DNA of 64,000 nucleotides, from NCBI RefSeq assembly GCF_020103725.1, contig NZ_JAHXBG010000001.1, positions 310,001 to 374,000 of the forward strand, in the 5' to 3' direction. Below the pieces are notes generated by a model. It made no database searches and was not told the DNA's origin. It saw only the letters and a list, made by a program, of their open reading frames with translations. Made by a program: the position numbers and the translations under genes. The DNA is from Hyalangium gracile (GTDB lineage Bacteria > Myxococcota > Myxococcia > Myxococcales > Myxococcaceae). Shown piece after piece: positions 20,501-29,951 of this stretch; the first letter of the stretch is position 1, and the number at the start of each line of letters is the position of its first letter.

Positions 20501-23500
20501 CGCGCCCACGGCAACGGCGGTGGGAGCGCCGAAGGAGCCCATCCCGTTGCCGAGCAGCACCTGGACATCATTGGCGGCGGAGCCCACCACCAGGTCCGTC
20601 CGCCCGTCGTTGTTCACGTCCGCGCGAGCCACCACCTTGGGCGTCGAGCCCGCGGGCAGCAGGCCCGGAGGCGCGAAGTGCAGCCCGTTGGCCATGACGA
20701 CGCCATTGAGGATGGCGCTGCTGGGCAGCGCGCCCGGCACCTGGGCGGTGACGCGCATGCGGATCGTCTCATTGGAGGACGACAGGTCCGCGGTGCTGTT
20801 CCAGTGGAACGTATGCGTGACGCCGGTGGGCGAGGTGGCCACGCCCTGGACGCCCGAGCCGGTGGTGGCGCCCGCCTGGGTGGCGCGCTTGAAGACGCCT
20901 TCCTGCTCGTACTCGACGATGATGTCGGCGCGCGCGGAGGCCGACTGCGTCACCGTGTACTGGATGGCCGCGCACCCCGAGACGGAGCTGGTGGTCAGCA
21001 CCGGGTTGGACACATTGGCCGGGGGCCGCAGGAAGGTGACGGTGGCCAGCCCGTTCCTGCCAGCTCCGGTGGCGGTCACGATCTTCGTGCCCGTGGAGGT
21101 GGAGGTCAGCGTGGTGATGCGCTGGCCGTTGACGTCCGTGGGGCCGTCGCCCGGGTTGAAGACGTTGCCCGTGCCAGGCGCGGCGAAGACGATGGGCACA
21201 CCCGGCACGCGGTTGCCGAAGGCGTCCTCGGCGGTGGCCGTCAGCGTCGTCGGATCCATGCCGTTGGCCTCCACCTGGGTGGGCGCGGCGCTCAGGCTGA
21301 GGGTGGCGATGGGGCCCGCCACGAAGGTGACGCTGGCGGTCGGCAGCACGAGGGCCGCCGCCGTGGCGTCCACGCTCTTCACCTCGGCTCGCGTGGAGCG
21401 CAGCCTGGCGACGAACCGGCCATCCGCGCCGGAGGTGCCGCTGGCGGGGGTGAGCGTGTTGTTCACGCCCGAGGCGGTGACGTTCACCGCCTGGCTCGCC
21501 ACGGGGTTGCCGTACTGGTCCTTCACCGTGACGGTGATGGTGGCCTCGGCGACGTTGTCCGCCACCACGCTGGCCGGCGTCACCGTGAGCGTGGACGTGG
21601 TGGAGTTGGGCGCGCCCGCGGTGACGTCGAAGGGGCTGCTCACCGCGTTGCTCAGGCCCGCCGCGGAGGCGCGCAGCGTGTAGGCGGTACCGGACTGCTC
21701 GACGAACAGATCATCGAAGGTGGCCACGCCGGCGACCACGGCCCGAGACACGGTGCCGCGCAGCAGGACACCACTGGCCACCGGATCCAGCACCAGCGTG
21801 ACGGTGGCGGTAGAGCTCGCCACCCGGTTGCCGCGGCCGTCGAGCACCTCCACCCTCACGCTCGGCGCCAGCGTCTGCCCGGCGCTGACGGTTGCGGGCG
21901 GCTCGACGAGGAAGTTCAGGGCCACCGCGGGGCCCGCGGTGAACGTCACCTGCGGCTGCTGCGCGACGGGGTTGCCGTTGAGCGTGGCGGAGACCGTCTT
22001 GAGCTCGGCCAGGATGGAGGAGAGCGTCGCGCTGAAGGTGCCATCCGCGGCGGTGGTGCCGCTGGTGGACGACAGCGTGTTGTCGGCGCCCGAGACGCCG
22101 AGCCCCACCGACTGGCCCGAGACCGGGTTGCCGAAGGCGTCCCTCACGGTGACGGTGATGGTGGTGAAGTCCAGGCCATCCGCGATGACGGAGCTCTTGC
22201 TCACCGTGACGGTGGTCTGCGGCAGGGACGGCGTGTCCGCGATGATGTTGAAGGCGTTGCTGACGGCGGGGGTGAGGCCCGCGGCGGTGGCGCGCAGCGT
22301 GTAGCCGGTGCCCGCCTTCTTGATGTTCAGGTCGCCGAAGCTGGCCACACCCGAGGCCGTCTGCTGCGTCGCGGTGCCATCGAGCGTGGCGCCGCTGGCC
22401 GCCGGCTCCAGCACCAGCGTCACGCTGACGCTGGGCGAGGCCACCCGGTTGCCCTGGGCATCGAGCGCCTCCACCTGGAGCGCCGGAGTCAGCGTCTGCC
22501 CGGCCACCGTCTGCGCCGGAGGCTGGGTGACGAAGGCCAGCCGCACGGCCGGGCCGGGGACGAACGTCACCTGCGGCTGCGGCGAGACGGCGGTGCCATT
22601 CACCGTGGCGGAGATCGTCTTGGTCTCGGCTCGGATGGACGTGAGCGTCGCGCTGAAGGTGCCACCCGCGCTGGTGGAGCCGCTCGGCGGCGTCAGCGTG
22701 TTGTTGCTGCCGGTGACGGCGGGGACCACGGCCTGGCCCGGCACCGGGTTGTCATAGGCGTCACGCACGGTGACGGTGACGACAGTGAAGTCCGTGCCAT
22801 CCGCGGTGACGGTGGTCTTGCTCACCTCCACCAGCGTCCGGGTGAGATCGACGGGAGCGGCGACGATGTCGAAGGGGTTGCTCACAGCCGCGGTCAGGCC
22901 CGTCGCGGTGGCGCGCAGCGTGTAGCCGGTGCCCGCCTTCTTGACGTTCAGGTCATTGAAGCCGGCCACGCCCGAGGCCGTCTGCCGGGTCGCGGTGCCA
23001 TCGAGCGTGGCGCCGCTGGCCGCCGGCTCCAGCACCAGCGTCACGCTGACGTTGGGCGAGGCCACCCGGTTGCCCTGGGCATCGAGCACTTCTACCTGGA
23101 GCGCCGGAGTCAGCGTCTGCCCGGCCACCGTCTGCGGCGGCGGCTGGGTGACATAGGCCAGCCTCACCGGCGGGCCAGCGATGAACGTCACCTGCGGCTG
23201 CGTCGAAACAGGGTTGCCGTTCAAGGTGGCGGAGATCGTCTTGAGCTCCGCGCGGGTAGACGTGAGCGTCGCGCTGAAGGACCCATCCGCGCCGGTGGAG
23301 CCGCTCGGCGGCGTCAGCGTGTTGCCGCTGCCCGAGGCGGTGAGACCCACCGTCTGGCCCGACACCCCATTGTCATAGGTGTCGCGCACGGTGACCTTGA
23401 CGGTGGTGGAGTCCGCGCCGTCCGCGGTGACGGTGGTCTTGCTCACCTCCACCAGCGTCCGCAACGGGTCCACGGGGCCGGTGACGATGTTGAACGCGGT

Positions 23501-26062
23501 GCTGACGGCGGCAGTGAGGCCAGTGGCGGTGGCGCGCAGCGTGTAGCCAGTGCCCGCCTTCTTGACGTTCAGGTCATTGAAGCTGGCCACGCCCGAAGCC
23601 ACGGAGCGCGTCGCGGTCCCATCGAGCGTGGCGCCGCTGGCCGCCGGCTCCAGCGCCAGCGTCACGCTGACACTGGCCGAGACCGCCCGGTTGCCCTGCG
23701 CATCCAGCGTCTCCACCTGGATGACGGGCGCCATCGTCTGCCCGGCCACCGTCTGGGCCGGCGGCTGGGTGACGTACGCCAGCGACACCGGCGGGCCGGC
23801 GATGAACGTCACCTGCGGCTGCGTGGAAACAGCATTGCCGTTCAAGGTGGCGGAGATCGTCTTGGGCTCGGCGCGGATGGACGTGAGCGTCGCGCTGAAG
23901 GACCCATCCGCACCGGTGGTGCCGCTGCCCGGCGTCAGCGTGTTGTTGCTGCCGCTGGCGGTGAGTCCCACCGTCTGACCCGATACCGCATTGTCATAGG
24001 CGTCACGCGCCGTGACCTTCACGGAGGTGGAGTCCGTGCCGTCCGCGGTGACGGTGGTCTTGCTCACCTCCACCAGCGTCCGCGTCAGGTCCAAGGGTCC
24101 GGCGACGATGTCGAACGTGTTGCTGATGGCCCCCGCGAGGCCGCTACCGCTGGCGTGCAGCACGTAGCCGGTGCCCGCCTTCTGGACCTTCAGGTCGTTG
24201 AAGCTGACGTGGCCCTCGAACAGCGCCCGCGTCGTGGTGCCGCTCAGCGTCGCACCGCTGGACACCGGCTCCAGGGTCAGCGTCACGTTCGCGGTGGCCG
24301 ACGTCACCCGGTTGCCCTGCGCATCCAGCACTTCCACCTCGATCGCGGGCGCCAGCGTCTGCCCGGCCACCGTCTGCGCCGGAGGCTGGACGATGAAGGC
24401 CAGCCGCGTGGCCGGAGCCGCGACGAACGTCACCTGCGGCTGCACCGCGACGCTGAGGCCGTTCAGGGTGGCGCTGACCGTCTTGACCTCCGCTCGGGTG
24501 GAGCGAAGCGTGCCGCTGAAGGAGCCGTCCGTACCGGTGGTGCCACTGGCCGGCATCAGCGTGTTGTTGCTGCCCGAGGCGGCGATCCCCACCGCCTGGC
24601 CCGACACCGCGTTGTCATAGGCGTCGCGCGCGGTGACCTTGACGGTGGTGGAGTCCGCGCCGTCCGCGGTGACGGTGGTCTTGCTCACCTCCACCAGCGT
24701 CCGCGTCAGGTCCGCGGGCCCCGCGATGATGCTGAACGCATTGCTCACGACATCCGTGAGCCCCGGACCGGTGGCGCGCAGCGTGTAGCCGGTGCCCGCC
24801 TTCTGGACGTTCAAGTCATTGAAGCTGACGGCCCCCGCGGACAGGGCCCGCGTCGTGGTGCCGCCCAGCGTGGCGCCGCTGGCCACCGGCTCCAGCGTCA
24901 GCGTCACGTCCGCGGTGGCCGACGTCACCGGGTTGCCCTGCGCATCCAACACCTGGAGCTGGATGGCGGGCGTCATCGTCTGCCCGGCCACCGTCTGGGC
25001 TGGCGGCTCGACGACGAAGACCAGCCGCGAGGCCGTGCCCGGAACGAACGTCACCTGCGGCCTCGGCGGCGCGACGGTGGAGCCCACCGTGGCCGCGATT
25101 GTCTTGGTCTCCGCCGTCGTGGAGCGGAGCGTCGCGGTGAAGGTGCCGTTGGCGCCCGAGGTGCCGCTGCCCGGCGTCAGCGCGTTGTCGGCGCCCGTGC
25201 TGGAGACGCTCACCGCCTGGCCCGACACCGGGTTGTCGAAGGCATCCCGCACGGTGACGGTGATGGTGGTGGAGTCCGTGCCATCCGCCACCACGGTGCT
25301 CTTGCTCACCTCCACCAGCGTCCGCGACGGATCCACCGGCCCCGCGGTGACGTCGAACGCCGAGCTCACCGCCGAGCCGAGCCCCTGCCCGGTGGCGGTC
25401 AGCATGTAGCCGGTGCCCGCGCGGTTCACGAGCAGATCATTGAAGCTCACCGTTCCGTCCGCGGTCGTCCGCGTGGCGGTGCCCCCCAGCGTGGCCCCAT
25501 TGGGGGCGGAGGCCAGCGACAGCGTCACGTCCACGGGAGCCGTCACCACGTTGCCCTGGGCATCCATCACCCGCAGCTGCACGGCGGGCGTGAAGCGCTC
25601 TCCCGCACGCACCGAGGCGGGCGGCTGGGTGACGAAGACGAGCCGCGAGGCCGTGCCCGGGACGAACGTCACCTGCGGGTGCTGCGTCAGCTCGATGGCC
25701 TTGTCGCCAGTGCCCACCCTCACCGTCAGCGTCTTCGTCTCCGCGCGAGTCGAGGCGATGGTGCCCTGCGTCATTCCCGAGGCGTCCGTCGCCGTCGGCT
25801 GGACCAGCGTGTTGTCCGAGCCCGTCGCCGTGAAGGACACCGCCTGCCCCGGCAGCACGCGGCTGTTGCGATCACGCACCGTCACCTTGACGAGCGCCGT
25901 CGCCACACCATCCGCGAGGACGCCCGTGGCCGGCACCACCTCCACCGTGGACTGGGTGGCATCCGGGTCGCCCCGGGTGACGCCCACGTTCACCGGGGTG
26001 CTTCCATCGATGCACCCGGCGAAGACGAGCAACAGCAGCGCGAGAGGCAGACGCGTGGACAC
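17507..26062 (-). CDS. giant lipoprotein: Ig-like (Big_1) repeats then FG-GAP/VCBS repeats
   Basis: Protein of 2851 residues. The start is taken as GTG 26062, behind GAGG at 8 bases, because it yields a clean leader, STRLPLALLLLVFAGC, with a lipobox. The first about 1650 residues hold roughly seven tandem units of about 190 residues. Each pairs a Big_1 invasin-type domain (ADGTDSTTITVTVRDAFDNP type) with a second Ig-like domain (QPPAQTVAGQTLTPALQVEV type). A bridging domain follows, then 21 blades each carrying a Ca-binding loop such as DVNNDGRTDL or DFNADGKPD-like sequence, of the integrin FG-GAP/VCBS type. By eye 21 blades would make three seven-bladed propellers. A surface adhesin or scaffold role is inferred. 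It is one of the longest genes in the window. Confidence 0.9.
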   Translation of the reverse strand: MSTRLPLALLLLVFAGCIDGSTPVNVGVTRGDPDATQSTVEVVPATGVLADGVATALVKVTVRDRNSRVLPGQAVSFTATGSDNTLVQPTATDASGMTQGTIASTRAETKTLTVRVGTGDKAIELTQHPQVTFVPGTASRLVFVTQPPASVRAGERFTPAVQLRVMDAQGNVVTAPVDVTLSLASAPNGATLGGTATRTTADGTVSFNDLLVNRAGTGYMLTATGQGLGSAVSSAFDVTAGPVDPSRTLVEVSKSTVVADGTDSTTITVTVRDAFDNPVSGQAVSVSSTGADNALTPGSGTSGANGTFTATLRSTTAETKTIAATVGSTVAPPRPQVTFVPGTASRLVFVVEPPAQTVAGQTMTPAIQLQVLDAQGNPVTSATADVTLTLEPVASGATLGGTTTRALSAGAVSFNDLNVQKAGTGYTLRATGPGLTDVVSNAFSIIAGPADLTRTLVEVSKTTVTADGADSTTVKVTARDAYDNAVSGQAVGIAASGSNNTLMPASGTTGTDGSFSGTLRSTRAEVKTVSATLNGLSVAVQPQVTFVAAPATRLAFIVQPPAQTVAGQTLAPAIEVEVLDAQGNRVTSATANVTLTLEPVSSGATLSGTTTRALFEGHVSFNDLKVQKAGTGYVLHASGSGLAGAISNTFDIVAGPLDLTRTLVEVSKTTVTADGTDSTSVKVTARDAYDNAVSGQTVGLTASGSNNTLTPGSGTTGADGSFSATLTSIRAEPKTISATLNGNAVSTQPQVTFIAGPPVSLAYVTQPPAQTVAGQTMAPVIQVETLDAQGNRAVSASVSVTLALEPAASGATLDGTATRSVASGVASFNDLNVKKAGTGYTLRATATGLTAAVSTAFNIVTGPVDPLRTLVEVSKTTVTADGADSTTVKVTVRDTYDNGVSGQTVGLTASGSGNTLTPPSGSTGADGSFSATLTSTRAELKTISATLNGNPVSTQPQVTFIAGPPVRLAYVTQPPPQTVAGQTLTPALQVEVLDAQGNRVASPNVSVTLVLEPAASGATLDGTATRQTASGVAGFNDLNVKKAGTGYTLRATATGLTAAVSNPFDIVAAPVDLTRTLVEVSKTTVTADGTDFTVVTVTVRDAYDNPVPGQAVVPAVTGSNNTLTPPSGSTSAGGTFSATLTSIRAETKTISATVNGTAVSPQPQVTFVPGPAVRLAFVTQPPAQTVAGQTLTPALQVEALDAQGNRVASPSVSVTLVLEPAASGATLDGTATQQTASGVASFGDLNIKKAGTGYTLRATAAGLTPAVSNAFNIIADTPSLPQTTVTVSKSSVIADGLDFTTITVTVRDAFGNPVSGQSVGLGVSGADNTLSSTSGTTAADGTFSATLSSILAELKTVSATLNGNPVAQQPQVTFTAGPAVALNFLVEPPATVSAGQTLAPSVRVEVLDGRGNRVASSTATVTLVLDPVASGVLLRGTVSRAVVAGVATFDDLFVEQSGTAYTLRASAAGLSNAVSSPFDVTAGAPNSTTSTLTVTPASVVADNVAEATITVTVKDQYGNPVASQAVNVTASGVNNTLTPASGTSGADGRFVARLRSTRAEVKSVDATAAALVLPTASVTFVAGPIATLSLSAAPTQVEANGMDPTTLTATAEDAFGNRVPGVPIVFAAPGTGNVFNPGDGPTDVNGQRITTLTSTSTGTKIVTATGAGRNGLATVTFLRPPANVSNPVLTTSSVSGCAAIQYTVTQSASARADIIVEYEQEGVFKRATQAGATTGSGVQGVATSPTGVTHTFHWNSTADLSSSNETIRMRVTAQVPGALPSSAILNGVVMANGLHFAPPGLLPAGSTPKVVARADVNNDGRTDLVVGSAANDVQVLLGNGMGSFGAPTAVAVGASASVLLVRDVDGDGKADVLAGGSNTNIYLLKGTGTGTFGAATVATTLQGPPEGLAVGDFNRDGKLDLAATSGVGTVEVALATTAGVFAAPTRTNVGGSPGRLMTADLNLDARLDLLFVDSTQDVRTMLGTGAGTFGVASTVGVGPGASALTVSDVNLDGRPDVLAGLSSSSALVVARGNGDGTFSSQPAIPLGGTPEDIAVADMNEDGFRDVVVSGVGSDVLLLAGKSDGSLSTTPLMAPAGGPTTRLVVLDADRSGRPDVVAVRPAANGVAVLLSLQADRCETAFIAGLQLPVSPSPAAATVADLDGDGRPDLVVAVGGAVAGASALNIAKGRGNGTFSPFTAVSLGTTAQNPQGVAAGDLNADGRLDLVSANANTNTVSVLLDNGAGGYSTPSPWNTGSSPRAVAIADFDADGKVDLAVANGSGSNVTVLYGNGDGTFPTSFTFNVGVSPQSLVAVDLNGDGKPDIVTANFGGNNVTSLRNNGGRTSTSFTSLGNSLLGYPPRAIATGDFNADNKPDIAVVGNPSSVGSVSVMLGAGDGTLGGAITTSANLTTPEFKDPRGMVVGDFDADGQQDVMVSNFSDATLILLKGLGNGRFSIGPVTATGTAAVGLVGGDVDGDGKPDLVGPITADNRVFVLRSKGSGVPGAALHPVQTGTGAVSARGVTVVDMNKDGKLDVLTANRSSNKVSLLLGDGTGSFLLSPSSPTVGTSPSFIAAGDVDRDGNMDAVVTNNNTSTPSLSVLLGDGNGGLTKVATDLSNSAVPRSVSLADFNGDGALDLLTSGSAVYLRLNNGSGGFLASTAFTVGGTSQYAVVADFNQDGRPDVASANASSGSTVGVLLGNGAGGLVTPAKVQGLGGNGVALAAADFDRDGKVDLAVTTSAATGYEVKVLKGRGDGTFEGTLLAALPFTSPSQTPDWLTVGDVDGDGRLDIVTVVLNSDAILVWRGDGAGGFSGPMVLGASDQTQSVALADVNSDGLTDIIAGGFSLVGVLLGR

Positions 26063-26799
26063 AGGAGGTACCTCGAGACGACAGACGGCGGAACGGCCCC
26101 GCCTGAGGAATTTCAGCGCCCTGGTATAGGGGATCCGGGCGTTTACACGAAGTTCTACAATCATACTGCACAGACGGGAGGGCAGAGGCATGGCTGCATC
26201 ACCGTTGGGCATGCAAGCCGGGGCTGGATCTGCACCAGGCGGCTGATCAGAGCCTCGCATGTTGCCGTTCCCAGGGAGCCGGGCTCGTCAGCCACCCGCG
26301 CTCGCCCCTCCGCCCACCTCCGCCATGCGCAAGGCGTGAGGCCACGAGCCGCTTACCCCCCAGAGACAGCCTCACTCCACCTTTTTAATAGAGGGTCCCG
26401 GGGAGCGCTCGTTTCTGTCCTCGCTTCCAGGATCAGCGCTGCGCTGGAAGGAGACTTTCCGGCCCTGCCCACATCTGGAGCGTGTGGACGCCCGCCATAC
26501 ATAGAGAAAACGAATGTAAGGAGGCCTCCGAGCGCGGGAGCAGGGTCTCCTGACGTGGGCCGAGGAGCTGCGCGCTCACCGCGTCCGGGGCTGGGGACAG
26601 CTACTGCTGACGACCGCTGTTGTCGCGGACGGGAGGCGCGCTGCGCGGCGCCGTGCCCTCCTCCGCGCCGTAGCCGCCGACGCCCTTCTGGTGGATGCGG
26701 TCCTGAAGGTCCGAAGCGTGCGGGTGCGCGGCAAGGCGCCCCGCCCATGCTCCGCCGCTCGCCCCGTGCGCGGCCCTGGAGCGGGTGGGAATGAAGCGA
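26063..26799. other. gene-poor stretch upstream of the giant lipoprotein
   Basis: About 740 bases. They contain the leader region of the lipoprotein gene and AT-richer patches near 26377-26395 and 26498-26520 that could carry promoters. At 26594-26780 on the minus strand there is a frame with strong G/C third positions ending in LQDRIHQKGVGGYGAEEGT and a stop near 26594. It has no start or recognisable family and may be the tail of a lost gene. I see nothing else. Confidence 0.5.
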
Positions 26800-26825
26800 G
26801 GGCCTCCGCCGAGGGACGGAGGCCC
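26800..26825 (-). terminator. hairpin terminator after the thioredoxin-like gene
   Basis: GGGCCTCCG (26800-26808) pairs perfectly with CGGAGGCCC (26817-26825) over an 8-base loop, beginning 23 bases beyond the minus-strand stop at 26848. The downstream minus-strand bases are only mildly T-rich. Confidence 0.55.
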
Positions 26826-26847
26826 GGACTTCAGGGAGAGCCGGGGC

Positions 26848-27438
26848 TCAGCTCTTGTACTTCACGCTGCAGCCATAGGGCTCGGTGGAGGCGGCCGGCA
26901 CGGGCTTGCCGGACAGCAGCGCGTCCACCGCGGTCTTCACGTGGTTGACGGCGGTGGCGTTCTTGCCGCGCGGATCATCGTCGATGGCGCCCGCGTAGCG
27001 CACCACGCCCTTCTCATCGATGACGTACATGTGCGGCGTCGTCTTGGCGCCATAGGCCTTGCCCACCGTGCCGGCGGGGTCCTGCAGCACGGGGTAGGCG
27101 AAGCCCTGCTCCTTCTTCCACGTCGCGTCGGCGCTCGCGGTGACGGTGTTGGTGGAGTTCACGGCCAGCCACACCACCTTGTTCGCATCGAAGCCCTTGA
27201 GGGTGTTCTGCATCGTCTTCGCCTTGTAGTGGCGCTGGACGAAGGGGCACTCCTTGTTGGTCCACTCGAGGACGACAATCTTCCCCTGGTACTGGGACAG
27301 CGAGTGCTCCTTGCCCGCCTCGTCCTTGAGGGTGAAGGCGGGGGCAGGCTTGCCTACCTCGGCGGTGTCCGCGGCGAAGGCGGGGACGGCGAAGCCCACG
27401 GCGGCGGTGAGCGCCAGGGCGGTGAGGATGCGCTTCAT
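26848..27438 (-). CDS. exported thioredoxin-family (redoxin) protein
   Basis: Protein of 196 residues with a Sec leader (about 1-22, ending VPAFA). The redoxin/AhpC-TSA fold has a single active-site-region cysteine, C64 in NKECPFVQRHY, and a second cysteine, C190, in the end motif PYGCSVKY. Conserved pieces include GKAYGAKTTPHMYVIDEKG. These features fit the periplasmic thioredoxin-like group whose N-terminal motif lacks a classic CxxC. ATG at 27438 is preferred because AAGGAG lies upstream and the signal peptide starts there. The DsbD-type reductase is encoded 87 bases upstream on the same strand and could be its electron donor. Confidence 0.9.
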   Translation of the reverse strand: MKRILTALALTAAVGFAVPAFAADTAEVGKPAPAFTLKDEAGKEHSLSQYQGKIVVLEWTNKECPFVQRHYKAKTMQNTLKGFDANKVVWLAVNSTNTVTASADATWKKEQGFAYPVLQDPAGTVGKAYGAKTTPHMYVIDEKGVVRYAGAIDDDPRGKNATAVNHVKTAVDALLSGKPVPAASTEPYGCSVKYKS

Positions 27439-27525
27439 CGGTTCATCTCCTTGGTCTACGGGGGGTGCGGCGAGGGAAGTGCTCCCCCGCCAGGGAAGGT
27501 GCGAAGACTGGAAGTCGCCAGCCAC

Positions 27526-29778
27526 TCACGTGGCATCGGTGCCCAGCCCGGATGCTCGCTTCACGGCCTGGATGACGATGTCCGCGGTGAGCAGCTCGGG
27601 AAGAACCTCGGGCCGGTCCGGCGTGGCGGGGCTGATGACCAGGTACATGGGGACTCCGGCGCGGCCGTGCGCGCTGAGCATGGCGGTGATGCGCTCGTCG
27701 CGACGCGTCCAGTCCGCCACGAAGAAGGCGACCTGGTGGCGAGTGAAGGCGGAGCGCACGTCCTCGCGCGAGAGCACGGTGCGCTCGTTGAACTTGCAGG
27801 TGAGGCACCAGTCCGCGGTGAAGTCGATGAAGACGGGCTGCCCGGCCTCGAGCGCCGCGGCCACGGCGGCCTGGTCCCACGGCTGCGCCGCGGAGACGGT
27901 GGAGGCGCGCGCGGTGGGAGCCGCGCCATCGAAGCGCAGGGTGAAGCCGCCCGTCGTGACGAGCACCGCCAGCGCGGCCAGCACCCCCACCAGGCGCCGC
28001 GTCCCACCGGAGGCCTGCGCCAGCCCGTACAGCCACGCGCCCATGGCCACGGCCACGAGGAACGCGAGCAGCCGCGCCATGCCATCCACGCCGGCCAGCC
28101 CGCCCATGACCCACACCAGCCACACGGCGGTGCCCAGCAGGGCGAAGCCCAGCACCTGCTTGGCGCGCTCCATCCACGCGCCGGGCTTGGGCAGCCGCTT
28201 CGCCAGGCCCGGAATCATCACGAGCGCGCAGAAGGGCAGCGCCAGGCCCAGGCCCAGCGCGGTGAAGATGGCGAGCACCGTGCCCGTGCCGGCGGCGAAG
28301 GCGAAGCCCACCGCGGTGCCCATCATCGGCGCGGAGCAGGGCGTGGCCAGCACCACGGCGAGCACGCCCTCACCCACGCTGCGAGACAGGCCGTGCGAGG
28401 CGTCCACCTTGCCCGCCAGCGACGTGCCATCGGTGCCCACGTTGAAGACGCCGAAGAGGTTGAGCGCGAAGGCCACCAGCAGGCCGCAGACGCCGGCGAC
28501 GAAGAGCGGCTCCTGGAACTGGAAGCCCCAGCCCACGCTGTTGCCGCCCGCGCGCACCACCAGCACGACGATGGCCAGCAGCAGCATCGTCCCGATGATG
28601 CCGCCGGTGTACGCCAGGGCGTGCCGGCCCACGCGGCCCCGGTCCTCCTGCGCCAGCCGGGTGAAGCCGTAGGCCTTGAGCGCCAGCACGGGGAAGACGC
28701 ACGGCATGAGGTTGAGGATGGCGCCACCCAGGAAGGCGAACAGCAGCGCCAGGCCCAGGGACAGCTCCGGAGCGGCCGCCGCGGGCGCCGTCATCTGCGC
28801 CTGTGCCGGAGGCGGCACGGACGGGGCCATCAGCCCGGGTACGGTGGGAGGCGCCTTCGCGGCGACGGGGACGACCTCCACGGGCGCCAGCGGCAGATCC
28901 ACCTCGAGCGCGCGATAGCCCGTCTTCGCGGTGCCCAGCCGCAGCACGCCCTTGAGGCGCGGCTCCTCCTTGGGAGCCTCCACCGCGGCGTCACCCTGGA
29001 GCCGGAACCGCCCGGGAGCCTCGGAGACGAGGTCCATGCGCTTGATGCCGCGCACGCGCTCGGGGACGAAGAAGCCGGGCTCCACGCCGGGGAGCGCCTG
29101 ACCATCCGTGGCGGACACGGTCAGTGTTCCAGTGAAGGGCTGGCCCGTCTTGAGGCTCTGCGCGTCCAGCTTGAGCGCCGTCGCCACGCTGGCGGCCTGG
29201 GCGGTGCGAGGCACCTGAGCCTGGGAGGCATCGAAGGCGACGGTGGTCTCCGCGTTGCGCACCGTCTCCGGGCCCACGGGCAGCGAGCGCGAGAGGACCA
29301 TCTCGGCGGGGATGCAGCGCTCCCGGCACACGAGCGCGTCCACGGCGGCCGACAGCGTGAGGCTGCCCGTGGCCTGCTCGGAGGCGCGCGCCTCGGCGAA
29401 GAGGAGCACCTCGTCATGGTAGCCGTAGGTGACGATGAAGCCGTCCGGCGTGCGGAAGGTGGACGGGAAGGGCCAGCGCAGCTCGCCCACGGTGACGCCG
29501 GGAGTGTCCCACGTCACGTCGGTGGACAGGCCCGAGTCGCCCGGGTTCTTCCAGTAGATGTGCCAGTCGGGGTCCATCCGGAAGCGGACGCCGACACGGA
29601 AGGTGTCTCCCGGCTTCACCTGGGAGGCGTCGAGCAGCAGCTCTCCCTCCACGCGCGGGTTGCCCTCATCGGGCGCGCCGGAGCCCACGGCCGAGGACGG
29701 AGGCCCCGCCCACGCCACCGCGGATGCCACCAGCCCACACAGGAGCAGTCCCCACCTCGATCGCCGCTGACGCCTCAT
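27526..29778 (-). CDS. DsbD-type thiol:disulfide interchange reductase
   Basis: Protein of 750 residues. A signal peptide (about 1-24) precedes a long N-terminal periplasmic region with C-x3-C (VCRERCIP). The central DsbD/CcdA transmembrane domain has about eight helices and two cysteine motifs, NLMPCVFPVL and LATPCSAPMMG. The C-terminal thioredoxin domain has the active site DWCLTCKF. In the family this passes electrons from cytoplasmic thioredoxin through the membrane to periplasmic targets. The neighbouring thioredoxin-like gene, 87 bases downstream, is a plausible target and probably shares the transcript. Confidence 0.93.
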   Translation of the reverse strand: MRRQRRSRWGLLLCGLVASAVAWAGPPSSAVGSGAPDEGNPRVEGELLLDASQVKPGDTFRVGVRFRMDPDWHIYWKNPGDSGLSTDVTWDTPGVTVGELRWPFPSTFRTPDGFIVTYGYHDEVLLFAEARASEQATGSLTLSAAVDALVCRERCIPAEMVLSRSLPVGPETVRNAETTVAFDASQAQVPRTAQAASVATALKLDAQSLKTGQPFTGTLTVSATDGQALPGVEPGFFVPERVRGIKRMDLVSEAPGRFRLQGDAAVEAPKEEPRLKGVLRLGTAKTGYRALEVDLPLAPVEVVPVAAKAPPTVPGLMAPSVPPPAQAQMTAPAAAAPELSLGLALLFAFLGGAILNLMPCVFPVLALKAYGFTRLAQEDRGRVGRHALAYTGGIIGTMLLLAIVVLVVRAGGNSVGWGFQFQEPLFVAGVCGLLVAFALNLFGVFNVGTDGTSLAGKVDASHGLSRSVGEGVLAVVLATPCSAPMMGTAVGFAFAAGTGTVLAIFTALGLGLALPFCALVMIPGLAKRLPKPGAWMERAKQVLGFALLGTAVWLVWVMGGLAGVDGMARLLAFLVAVAMGAWLYGLAQASGGTRRLVGVLAALAVLVTTGGFTLRFDGAAPTARASTVSAAQPWDQAAVAAALEAGQPVFIDFTADWCLTCKFNERTVLSREDVRSAFTRHQVAFFVADWTRRDERITAMLSAHGRAGVPMYLVISPATPDRPEVLPELLTADIVIQAVKRASGLGTDAT

Positions 29779-29951
29779 GCGCCTCCCGTTAACCCGTCGG
29801 CTCTGCCCCCGCCACCCCTACTGTCCGGTCCCTCGCAACCCCGCGAGCGGGCAGGCATTCCCGGGAACATTGAGTGACGGGAAGGTAGCGGAAGTTTCAG
29901 CGCAGGAGGCCCGCCTTCCGCTGGGAACGGATCTCCAGCAATTGAGGCTGG

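Noticed and set aside
17507-26062. CRISPR-like regular repeats in the giant gene
   Set aside because: The repeats are about 570 bases, coding and in frame, so they are protein-domain repeats.
18545-26794. A 2749-codon plus-strand open frame opposite the giant lipoprotein
   Set aside because: Antisense shadow of the repeated gene; composition is His/Arg/Gly-rich and repeats simply mirror the real gene.
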